The notes under the pieces: generated by a model | What the model saw: the letters and a program-made list of their open reading frames with translations, nothing else | Told to the model about the DNA's origin: nothing | The model's database searches: none | In this document: piece after piece, positions 1 through 6,594 of the stretch | Position numbering within the stretch: the stretch's first letter is position 1 | Layout of the letters: every line of letters begins with the position of its first letter | Position numbers and translations under genes: made by a program | DNA from: a virus | Strand: one strand, 5' to 3' | Virus record (IMG/VR): IMGVR_UViG_3300046471_000091 | Location: 1-47,763 of that record | DNA length: 47,763 nt

Positions 1-46
1 AAGAGGGGTGCCGCCCAAAGCCGAAGCCTTGGACGCGGATGAAACG

Positions 47-436
47 TTAAGCGGTGGCGGGGCCTTTGCCCCAATGCGACCAACCGAGGGCGCGGACGCC
101 CCAAAACATCAAAGCTGCACGCCACGCAGGCACGCCCGAAACCAGAGATGCCTCGCGCAGCACCGCGTCGGCGACATCGCGCGCGACTGCATGCTCAGAG
201 TAGAGCCAGTCGTGAACCGTCGATGCCTCGTGAGCGCTATCAGCCGTCAGCAGAAACGCAACCGGCGTCCGCGGCACCGAGGCGAAGTCCGTCTCGAAAC
301 CGGCGGGCACCCTGAACGTTAGCTTTGCCACCTCAGACTTATAGACGAGCGGCGCAGTCAGGCGCCATGTCCCGCGCCCGCTGTTTGTTGCATCGTTGAC
401 TAGCTCGACTTGCAACTCAGACAGAAACGCACTCAT
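47..436 (-). CDS. DUF1353 family phage protein
   Basis: A 129-residue protein with the DUF1353 hallmarks: the T-D-F-A-S-V-P-R motif at residues 49-56 and H-D-W-L-Y at 75-79. The family is common in tailed phages, often near tail or lysis genes. Its biochemical role is not established, although the conserved Asp/His pattern has led to peptidase-like suggestions. The C-terminal part is aromatic-rich and ends in a short G/W segment. Its start codon overlaps the end of the upstream lipoprotein gene by 4 nt, so the two are probably translationally coupled. It is the last gene of the leftward late block in this window. The 46 bases to its left hold nothing I can recognise. Confidence 0.8.
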   Translation of the reverse strand: MSAFLSELQVELVNDATNSGRGTWRLTAPLVYKSEVAKLTFRVPAGFETDFASVPRTPVAFLLTADSAHEASTVHDWLYSEHAVARDVADAVLREASLVSGVPAWRAALMFWGVRALGWSHWGKGPATA

Positions 437-888
437 TGCAGCGGCGCCCCAGCCAGCGGTGTCGATGCGGCAACCGGAGCGGTAGCCACCGCAACCGGCG
501 CCAGGCTGATTGCGATATTGAACGCCAGAATCCCGGTATCAATTGCAGTGTCTGCCGCCTTGATCCTGTCTGGCGACAACGACGACGAATCAACCAGGGA
601 TTTGACGAGCGGCAGCGTCGCGTTGACGATCGTTTGAAGGTTCGGGTTGGTGACCGATGCGCCGGCCGAACAAACCTTATCGACGGCAGGCTGAATGGTA
701 TTGGTGAGCGTGTCTGCGGCACCGCCGGTGAAGGCGCCGTCACTTTTCAAGATCGCGATTTCGCCATTGGCAGCACCGCAGGCGATGCTGACCTGGTCGG
801 CGAAGCTTATTTGTGGTGCAGTGCCGCCACATGCAGAGAGTACCGACGCAACAAGACCTACCGTCAATGCGGTATAGATAGCTTTCAT
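433..888 (-). CDS. Phage lipoprotein (lipobox LSAC)
   Basis: A 151-residue protein with a classical lipoprotein signal: Lys2, a hydrophobic stretch at residues 4-18 and lipobox L-S-A-C with the acylated cysteine at position 20. The mature part is Ala/Val/Thr-rich with no recognised domain; its C-terminal third is hydrophobic and Ala-rich. Lipidation at the cell envelope follows from the motif. An outer-spanin role, or a moron role in superinfection exclusion, is possible from position beside lysis genes, but nothing in the sequence proves either. A 9-nt gap separates it from the upstream lipoprotein gene, and it overlaps the downstream DUF1353 gene. Confidence 0.7.
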   Translation of the reverse strand: MKAIYTALTVGLVASVLSACGGTAPQISFADQVSIACGAANGEIAILKSDGAFTGGAADTLTNTIQPAVDKVCSAGASVTNPNLQTIVNATLPLVKSLVDSSSLSPDRIKAADTAIDTGILAFNIAISLAPVAVATAPVAASTPLAGAPLQ

Positions 889-897
889 ATTGAATTC

Positions 898-1209
898 CTA
901 GGGCGTGAGTTTGACGATGGCCGCAGCCGCCTGGCCTGCTGCCGTTGCTACGTTGGAAATGACCGCACCTTGAGCTGCAGTGGGAGCAGTTGCACCGACA
1001 CCGCTCTCGTTGAAATGGACCGTCACCACGCCATCAACCGATGTGGTCAGGTCAAATGAGAGGGCGGCGATGTCCTTTGAGTTAAGCGCTACAGCCTCGC
1101 AGCACACCATGCGCTGCAGGTTCGGTTCATAGAACGGCTTGACCGAGTAGGCGGCTTGCCCGGCGCAGCCACTAAGACCTAGCACTAGCGCGATGGCCAG
1201 GGCTTTCAT
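898..1209 (-). CDS. Small phage lipoprotein (lipobox LSGC)
   Basis: A 103-residue protein with a short signal and lipobox L-S-G-C, cysteine at position 15. It has a C-C pair near residues 36-37 and an Ala-rich C-terminus. It is the second of two consecutive lipoproteins downstream of a small membrane protein. That arrangement is typical of lysis or envelope-modifying gene groups, so an outer-spanin-like role is a guess only; no Rz-type coiled-coil partner is evident. The start overlaps the stop of the upstream 68-residue gene (ATGA), indicating translational coupling. Confidence 0.65.
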   Translation of the reverse strand: MKALAIALVLGLSGCAGQAAYSVKPFYEPNLQRMVCCEAVALNSKDIAALSFDLTTSVDGVVTVHFNESGVGATAPTAAQGAVISNVATAAGQAAAAIVKLTP

Positions 1210-1412
1210 GCTGCCGGCGGCGTTGCGTCCTTCTTGGCCGTCGAGTTGGTTACCACGTGATAGAGGCCGAGGCCGCCAAGCCCGATCTTGATGTTTTCGA
1301 CGTAATCAGTCGCCGGGACTTTCCCGGTATAGACAAGATATGACCAGGCCGCGAACAGAACGCCGCCGACGATGAGCTTTTGCGTTACAGGGGAGATGTT
1401 GCTGAGAGTCAT
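1206..1412 (-). CDS. Small membrane protein, holin candidate
   Basis: A 68-residue protein. The start at 1412 is preferred over a longer upstream frame because it forms an ATGA overlap with the stop of the preceding HNH-like gene. One clear membrane segment spans about residues 11-28, and a weaker Gly-rich hydrophobic stretch lies at about 45-57, followed by a short charged tail. Size, topology and position upstream of two lipoproteins fit a holin or other small membrane protein of a lysis cassette. I see no family signature, and a second holin candidate exists at 6186-6524. Confidence 0.6.
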   Translation of the reverse strand: MTLSNISPVTQKLIVGGVLFAAWSYLVYTGKVPATDYVENIKIGLGGLGLYHVVTNSTAKKDATPPAA

Positions 1413-1894
1413 AGATGCTCCGGATCGTGATGGATGACTTCGGTGGGACTGAATTGCGCCCCGTCTTTCAGATACCTTTGCAGAATCCACAGCGGATAGG
1501 CGAGGTTGTGAATTCCGCTGTCTTTGCCCGTGTGATGCTGCTTGCAAAGCAAAAGACCCTGGCCAGTAGGCGACATGTCGTCTACGAAGCTGTACGGGTC
1601 AGCAGGATCGAAGGTCGACCAATCGTGGTGCGGGAAATCTGCCTTCACGCGCTCCCAGTCAATTTCGCCTTCCGCAAAACTTCTCTCGACGCCGTTGTGA
1701 TGCGCTTCGAGCGGCTGACCGAGTTCGGTTTCTGTCTTGCCGCATATCCAGCACTGCGGCGGATGCTGCGATGCCTTGAGTGCCGCTTTGCTCCTGCTGA
1801 ATAGCGCAGTCGTCGTGCGTGGCGCATGACCAGGTGTCAGCACGTCCTCGGTCAGCGTGTCCTTAAGTTCATGAACTTCGGTAACGTCAGTCAT
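1409..1894 (-). CDS. HNH-like zinc protein
   Basis: A 161-residue protein with a metal-binding arrangement like HNH nucleases: C48-x2-C51, a His-His pair at 65-66, and C117-x2-H120-H121 with a further His at 129. The spacing suggests a zinc-stabilised beta-beta-alpha metal fold. Catalytic activity is inferred, not shown. Its start lies about 11 nt downstream of the T-run of the terminator that ends the tail spike transcript, with only a weak ribosome binding site. It may be a free-standing homing-type endonuclease or a phage-specific accessory protein. Confidence 0.55.
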   Translation of the reverse strand: MTDVTEVHELKDTLTEDVLTPGHAPRTTTALFSRSKAALKASQHPPQCWICGKTETELGQPLEAHHNGVERSFAEGEIDWERVKADFPHHDWSTFDPADPYSFVDDMSPTGQGLLLCKQHHTGKDSGIHNLAYPLWILQRYLKDGAQFSPTEVIHHDPEHL

Positions 1895-1904
1895 GGAACA
1901 GCCA

Positions 1905-1930
1905 TAAAAAAAGCCACCCGAAGGTGGCTA
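1905..1930 (-). terminator. Intrinsic terminator after tail spike gene
   Basis: Stem of seven base pairs (1912-1918 with 1923-1929), loop 1919-1922 (TTCG on the transcript), and a run of seven T on the minus strand at 1912-1906. It ends the tail spike gene immediately upstream of the next start codon. Confidence 0.85.
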
Positions 1931-1958
1931 TAGTGATGTGGGGTAACGTGGCGGGGCG

Positions 1959-4466
1959 TTAGGCAATACTGACCAGTAGTGATCCAGTCCCCACTCCGAC
2001 AGCAGACAATTTGAGCTTGATCGTTACATTGGTGGAGGTAATAGAACTCGGGTAGGCATAATTCACTCCAGTCAACGTCGCGCTGGAGTTCGGCCTGACC
2101 TGAAGTACGATGTCGTTTGCCGAGGGCGTTCTCACGATTGAGTGGTTGATCGTAAAAACTTGTTCAGCGGTTGACGTCAAATCAACCGTCGCCGATAGCG
2201 TGGCGCTCGAATAGCTGATCGCCCCGCTGTCCGATCGCTTGTCAATAATCCTGATATCGCGCCACTGGCCATAGCTAAGATTATTCAGTCCCGTATATGC
2301 CGATGCGACGGCTACAGAGCCATACGCAGAAATGCTGATGCTCGAATCGATGTTTGAAATGGTCGAGGCATTCGCGTAATTCTTCCAGACTCCACCGTTG
2401 GCGTTTGACGTGAGGCGAATGTCCGAGCATGTAATGTCATAGTCTGTGGACAGGGCAAAACCCGATATATCCTGAACCATAATGTCAACGGACGTGCCAG
2501 TTCCTCCGACCAGCACCGCATCGCCCGTATATCCACTATTTCCCTGAACGCGGCCAGCGACGCGATTTCCGCGCCCTCGAATAAGGCCGGCGAGCGCGCC
2601 GTTTCCAGGCGACGCATCCCGCCGCTCTTTCCAGTTAGAAATCATGCCGCCCCGGTCTGAGGCAATCATCAACGAAGGGAGCGCGGGAGGGCCGCTATAG
2701 GCCCCGTTGCTATGCGTATCGCACCTACCAATCTGATATTCGGTATGATCCCCGATAAGCACGCCGCCCCACGAACTCTCGCCCATGATGAAGTCTGCGT
2801 TAAACCGCGGAGACGCTCCGCTATCATCATTGCGAACCTCTACCGCAGGGCCTTGTGCATTGTTGTATGAATGAACGAAACCGAATTCAGCACCCTTGTT
2901 GAAAATCAATGCGCCAGCGATCCAGTTGCCAACATAGGCCACTGCGGTTGCTCCCGTTCCATCGCCGGTTACCGTCACCGTACAACGCGTCGCATCAGCG
3001 CTGCCGTTAGTCAAGACTATCCAGTGATCTATGCCGCCACTTACGACGACGGGCTGCAATGTTGGCGGCGTTGTTGCGTCCGTGGAGATTGACCACGCAA
3101 CTCCAGCTTGCGTATATCCCGTGCCAATGGCAGTCGATAGGACTGTGCGCAGCCTTCCTTTTGGGAAAAGCAATGATTTCGTGCCAGCGTACGAATTGAC
3201 CCATAGCGAATTAGCAGGCCACCCTACGCGGATCTCGCGGACGCTGATATCCGATGGCCCCTGGAACACAAGCCCCTCGTATTGCGTGTCTTCGCAACAG
3301 ATATTGTCGAAGAACGAGCCGTCGCGCGACTCGACGCCGATATTGTTGCCGAAGTCTAGTTCGGTTGGCGTGGCAGTGAAAAACGAGTACGCGCCAACTC
3401 CCGGTTGTCGCATCACCCAAACATTCCGGAATTTTGGGCGTGCGCCATATACCCGAAAGCCCATGCCCTTTAGGCCGTTCGTCGTGACGGGAGTGTTTTT
3501 GTTGGACCCGCAATTTCCATCCAGGCAAACATTCTGCAACCCGAAGTCACGAATGACGCCTTGCGCAACGGTGGTCGGCTGGGTAGCGTATTGGGTCTCA
3601 AAATTTGGCGTTTGATATTGGGCATCGATCGCCGTGCCGGCAACGACGCGGATGACTCCCTCGGGTCCCATGCCGGGACCGCGAATCACGATTCCATTTA
3701 CCGCATTGATCGGAGTGGTTTGAAGATAGCTCGGGCTGCTGTAAGTGACATCGGTGCACTGATGATATACGGCGGCGGCTTGGGCGGCATTAAGCACCGC
3801 ACCCGCCTCGCCGCCGACCCAACCAAACCACTCGGCGCAGATGACGGGGCCAATTCCCAGCCTTTGCCACGCATTGCCATTTGCGTCAAAGATAATCGTT
3901 CCGCCGTTATCTGACAGTCCAGAGGCGCTACCAAGGCGCGAAAACTGACCCGCGATGCCAGCCCCAGTGATGACGGCATACGTGCGAATGCCGCTATATG
4001 AACGCAGTGCTGTATAGCTGGTTAATGTGAGTTGCCCAAGGACGAAATCAGCGATCGCGCTTAATGTGGCCTGCAACAAACCCGCGCCACGAGAAAGAGG
4101 GCTGATCTCAGTACCCGTCAGCGTCCCTGCGGGCGTGGCCGTTCCATTCGCAATAGCACTATAAGCATTCGCCGAAGCGGCGGCCGATGTTGCTGCGGCC
4201 TGCGCTTCAGTCGTCGCCACGCCAGCCTCAACTGTGGCAGTCGATGCCGCGGAAGTTGCAACCCCAGCCTCTTGCGTTGCGGTTGCAGCGCTGGCCGTTG
4301 CGCTGGTAACCGCTTGCGTGATCTGCTGATTGACTGCCGCGCTCAACGAACCGAGTTGGACAACCTGCGTTTCGCCGGTAGTCAGATTAACCGTTTGTGT
4401 CGGCCCCGATCCCTGGATAACGACCGTTCCTGTCGGCTTGTTGACGGTGATCGTTGTTGCGCTCAT
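1959..4466 (-). CDS. Tail spike, right-handed beta-helix
   Basis: An 835-residue tail spike. The N-terminal 45 residues contain a short beta-rich attachment segment. Residues 50-100 are an Ala/Thr-rich heptad-like stretch typical of trimeric fibre stalks. Residues from about 200 to 720 have the Gly/Asn/Asp-rich turns of a pectate-lyase-type right-handed beta-helix, and the last 100 residues form a beta-sandwich-like C-terminus. Such spikes bind and often cleave host surface polysaccharide; the specific substrate cannot be read from sequence. There is no signal peptide, unlike the second spike at 6595-8409. The start overlaps the upstream BppU-like gene by 4 nt (ATGA), suggesting that adapter and spike are made together. 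Confidence 0.8.
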   Translation of the reverse strand: MSATTITVNKPTGTVVIQGSGPTQTVNLTTGETQVVQLGSLSAAVNQQITQAVTSATASAATATQEAGVATSAASTATVEAGVATTEAQAAATSAAASANAYSAIANGTATPAGTLTGTEISPLSRGAGLLQATLSAIADFVLGQLTLTSYTALRSYSGIRTYAVITGAGIAGQFSRLGSASGLSDNGGTIIFDANGNAWQRLGIGPVICAEWFGWVGGEAGAVLNAAQAAAVYHQCTDVTYSSPSYLQTTPINAVNGIVIRGPGMGPEGVIRVVAGTAIDAQYQTPNFETQYATQPTTVAQGVIRDFGLQNVCLDGNCGSNKNTPVTTNGLKGMGFRVYGARPKFRNVWVMRQPGVGAYSFFTATPTELDFGNNIGVESRDGSFFDNICCEDTQYEGLVFQGPSDISVREIRVGWPANSLWVNSYAGTKSLLFPKGRLRTVLSTAIGTGYTQAGVAWSISTDATTPPTLQPVVVSGGIDHWIVLTNGSADATRCTVTVTGDGTGATAVAYVGNWIAGALIFNKGAEFGFVHSYNNAQGPAVEVRNDDSGASPRFNADFIMGESSWGGVLIGDHTEYQIGRCDTHSNGAYSGPPALPSLMIASDRGGMISNWKERRDASPGNGALAGLIRGRGNRVAGRVQGNSGYTGDAVLVGGTGTSVDIMVQDISGFALSTDYDITCSDIRLTSNANGGVWKNYANASTISNIDSSISISAYGSVAVASAYTGLNNLSYGQWRDIRIIDKRSDSGAISYSSATLSATVDLTSTAEQVFTINHSIVRTPSANDIVLQVRPNSSATLTGVNYAYPSSITSTNVTIKLKLSAVGVGTGSLLVSIA

Positions 4467-4888
4467 TCGGTCACCGAGGGCTCAATTGAAACATTGCCTT
4501 TGAACAGATATCCCACAAGGCCATTGGCGTCGATGAATTGAAGGTCATAGACGCCGAGCGCGACGGCAGGGAGGCCGCTTTGCAGGAGATTGGGTGTGGG
4601 CGCGCCAGACACCGGGAGCGCTGCCGTATCCGCATGAGCGAAAACAAGTGTGTAAATCCCCGTAGTCGCGCCAAGCACGATCCGGCTTCCCGAGCTCGCC
4701 GAGCTCGACAGGGTCAGCAGCGACACGGTGCTTGCCGCATAAGCCTTGATCATCAACTTCATCGAGCAACCAGTGAGATCCACTGGGGCGCCGTTGTCAT
4801 TCGTCCAGGCGAGCGATGGCGACCAGTCAGCGCTCTGCTTGATCGTGAAGTTCCAGATCGGAACGCCAGAGTCGGTCGTGACTGCCAT
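4463..4888 (-). CDS. BppU-like baseplate/spike adapter protein
   Basis: A 141-residue protein; start 4888 is chosen because AGGA precedes it and the longer frame runs through a terminator hairpin. The pattern matches the N-terminal domain of BppU-type phage baseplate upper proteins: W-x-P-x-L near residues 21-26, the P-V-D-L-T-G motif at about 34-39, and a Y-D-L near the C-terminus. By analogy it would anchor the tail spike encoded immediately downstream, with which it shares a 4-nt overlap. It has its own upstream terminator (4906-4928), so its expression should depend on readthrough. Confidence 0.6.
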   Translation of the reverse strand: MAVTTDSGVPIWNFTIKQSADWSPSLAWTNDNGAPVDLTGCSMKLMIKAYAASTVSLLTLSSSASSGSRIVLGATTGIYTLVFAHADTAALPVSGAPTPNLLQSGLPAVALGVYDLQFIDANGLVGYLFKGNVSIEPSVTE

Positions 4889-4905
4889 GAGAATCCTGTA
4901 GACGT

Positions 4906-4928
4906 AAAAAAGCCGCCTCGGGGGCGGC
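4906..4928 (-). terminator. Intrinsic terminator after lysozyme gene
   Basis: Perfect 6-bp GC stem (4912-4917 with 4923-4928), 5-nt loop, and six T on the minus strand (4911-4906). Confidence 0.85.
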
Positions 4929-4974
4929 ATGCGGTATGCGTAGGACGGATATTTGGCAAATATCTGCGTGGCAA

Positions 4975-5421
4975 CTAAACCGGCATGACGCCAGTTTCCA
5001 TTGCCTGATACAGACGAACGGCGCGCGCGCCCACCTGGCTTGCCCACAATGAGGATTTCATCCCGGCAGCGGCTACGGCATAGGAACCGCGTTGCATGGC
5101 AAAGAGGGTGTTGTGGAAGTCGAGGAGGCCACCGATACCTAGGTTAAAAGCGAGGTTCGCAACGACTCTTTGTCGAACCTCGTCAAGACTTCGCCACCAC
5201 GGCAATTTGGCATCAAGTTGCGCGAATGTAGCTCGTAGGTCCTGCGTCAGGAGTTGATCGACTTGCGCATCAGTGAGTGGGCATACCCAATCGGTGGGGA
5301 GCGGGGAAACCTGACAATTGTGACCAATTCCTACGGTTGGAATTTTGGCTGTGTCTAGGTAGATGGAGTATCTAACCCCCTCGTCGCGTCTAAGTTCAGC
5401 TATCAGAAGGTGCATGTCCAT
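4975..5421 (-). CDS. T4-type endolysin (GH24 muramidase)
   Basis: A 148-residue lysozyme that hydrolyses the MurNAc-GlcNAc bond of peptidoglycan at lysis. The T4 lysozyme catalytic triad is present with exact spacing: Glu14, Asp23 and Thr29 (9 and 6 residues apart, as in T4 E11/D20/T26), followed by the G-I-G-H motif at 31-34. No signal peptide or membrane anchor is seen, so a holin is needed. The start at 5421 has a poor ribosome binding site and lies only about 15 nt after a terminator. The segment encoding A-E-L-R-R-D-E-G-V is also present about 740 bp upstream at 6115-6189, so this appears to be a lysozyme rebuilt after an HNH gene was inserted at its 5' end. Confidence 0.9.
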   Translation of the reverse strand: MDMHLLIAELRRDEGVRYSIYLDTAKIPTVGIGHNCQVSPLPTDWVCPLTDAQVDQLLTQDLRATFAQLDAKLPWWRSLDEVRQRVVANLAFNLGIGGLLDFHNTLFAMQRGSYAVAAAGMKSSLWASQVGARAVRLYQAMETGVMPV

Positions 5422-5435
5422 GATCTCGCGCCCAT

Positions 5436-5459
5436 AAAAAAACCCGCCGAAGCGGGTTT
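5436..5459 (-). terminator. Intrinsic terminator after HNH gene
   Basis: Perfect 8-bp stem (5440-5447 with 5452-5459), TTCG tetraloop on the transcript, and seven T on the minus strand. It separates the HNH gene from the lysozyme start codon. Confidence 0.9.
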
Positions 5460-5466
5460 GGTGTTG

Positions 5467-6084
5467 CTAGGTATCTATGTTTTCAGGCGGAGGGTGCGCT
5501 TTGCCTTCGCGCTTGGCGTCCCACTGCCTCAAGGCCGCCTGCCGCATTTTTTCGATTTCTTCGGCAGACTTGATGCGTCCCGTCGATATCTCAATCTGTC
5601 GCTGCCGAAATTCGGGGTCTGCCCAGAGGGTCTGCATCGTTTTGGATGCGGCGAGTCGTTGAGCTTCCGTGTGCCGCCCTGTTTTCCCGAGCTTTGCCTC
5701 ACGCATCTTTTGTTTTGCTTCCGGAGAGCGAGTTTTCCCTTTCCACGGCGCTCGTCCTTTAACCGCCATGTCAGATGCATTTTCGGCTGGAGAACCGAGA
5801 AACAAATGATTGGGGCGAACGCAGCGGCGGTTATCACAGCTATGGCAAACAAACATATCGTCCGGCACGGGGCCGATCAGCAACGAATAAGCAAGGCGGT
5901 GCGTCGTCGTGACAACCTTATTCACATTGATTGCGCCGTAACCATGGGCACCGACGCTGCCCGACCATTCCCAGCATCCGTCATCAGACTTATTGACGCG
6001 ATGCATCAATTGACAAAGCGTAGAGCAAAATTTCTGGCGGTAGGGTCCAGGAAAATTCACGGAACAGGTTTTGCATATCGGCAT
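5467..6084 (-). CDS. HNH homing endonuclease with NUMOD3 motif
   Basis: A 205-residue protein: N-terminal zinc knuckle (C4-x2-C7 and C20-x3-C24), then a central HNH_3-type domain with R63 and the cluster C80-H81-x-C83 / C88-x3-N92-H93. A NUMOD3-like DNA-binding repeat (S-P-E-A-K-Q-K-M) begins at about 120, and the C-terminus is basic and helical. This architecture is that of free-standing or intron-borne homing endonucleases. It has its own ribosome binding site (AAGGAGG, 7 nt before the start) and its own terminator. It sits between a 24-codon lysozyme 5' fragment and the intact lysozyme gene, which identifies the insertion site. Confidence 0.85.
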   Translation of the reverse strand: MPICKTCSVNFPGPYRQKFCSTLCQLMHRVNKSDDGCWEWSGSVGAHGYGAINVNKVVTTTHRLAYSLLIGPVPDDMFVCHSCDNRRCVRPNHLFLGSPAENASDMAVKGRAPWKGKTRSPEAKQKMREAKLGKTGRHTEAQRLAASKTMQTLWADPEFRQRQIEISTGRIKSAEEIEKMRQAALRQWDAKREGKAHPPPENIDT

Positions 6085-6114
6085 GTCGAGCCTCCTTGCC
6101 GATATTGTAGCATG

Positions 6115-6189
6115 TTATTTAGGATGACTCATCACACCCTCATCGCGCCTAAGTTCGGCTTGGAGTAGGACGAGATTGGCGGGCGTCAT
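6115..6189 (-). pseudogene. 5' remnant of lysozyme gene
   Basis: A 24-codon open frame starting at 6189 in an ATGA overlap with the stop of the upstream membrane-protein gene. Residues 12-19 (E-L-R-R-D-E-G-V) match residues 9-16 of the lysozyme at 4975-5421, and the DNA over this stretch is nearly the same. After the match it runs into unrelated codons and stops 31 bp before the HNH start codon. I read it as the original, translationally coupled start of the lysozyme gene, cut off by the HNH insertion. Confidence 0.75.
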
Positions 6190-6524
6190 AAGAACGCCGA
6201 AATCATCTTGATAATTGCGCTGAACGAATCCGGAAGACTCTCGTGATGGACGATCCGGATGATTGCCCACAGGCCAGTGAGGGGCAATACGACAGGGAGA
6301 AACACCTGACGCAGCAGAAACTTCCACGCCGCGGCGAGTCGACACATCAGCCTCGCGCCCGCAGCGACATCGCCCAGAATCGAGCGGATGAATGCAGTGT
6401 CTTCGGCGACCGTCTTGGTGAGAGCCGTGTTCTCCTGAATCGCATCGCCTTGGGCGTTAAAGCGGGCAACAACCGCGCGCCGGAAATCCTGTTCGGGCAT
6501 GTCGATCATGTCTTTGGTGTCCAT
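6186..6524 (-). CDS. Membrane protein, holin candidate
   Basis: A 112-residue protein; start 6524 is chosen because the longer frame reads through the terminator at 6537-6563. The N-terminal 60 residues are hydrophilic and helical. One strong membrane segment (about residues 72-95) is followed by a short amphipathic tail. The stop overlaps the start of the original lysozyme frame (ATGA), a classic holin-endolysin arrangement and the main reason for suggesting a holin. No named family is recognised, and a single-membrane-segment holin or other lysis regulator would both fit. Confidence 0.6.
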   Translation of the reverse strand: MDTKDMIDMPEQDFRRAVVARFNAQGDAIQENTALTKTVAEDTAFIRSILGDVAAGARLMCRLAAAWKFLLRQVFLPVVLPLTGLWAIIRIVHHESLPDSFSAIIKMISAFL

Positions 6525-6536
6525 CAAGGTCCCGGA

Positions 6537-6563
6537 AAAGAAAAAGCCGCTCGATGGCGGCTT
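6537..6563 (-). terminator. Intrinsic terminator after second tail spike
   Basis: 7-bp stem (6544-6550 with 6557-6563), 6-nt loop, T-rich tail on the minus strand interrupted by one C. It lies 13 nt upstream of the holin-candidate start. Confidence 0.8.
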
Positions 6564-6594
6564 GGTGGTGGCGGTGGTGGTTAATAGAACGTCG

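Noticed and set aside
436-1059. A 207-codon plus-strand frame opposite the lipoproteins
   Set aside because: Arg/Cys-rich shadow without a ribosome binding site; the minus-strand lipoproteins have signal peptides and coupled starts.
5421-6189. A group I intron in the lysozyme gene carrying the HNH gene
   Set aside because: The insert ends in an intrinsic terminator before the 3' part, and the two flanks duplicate codons instead of forming adjacent exons; no intron core was recognised.
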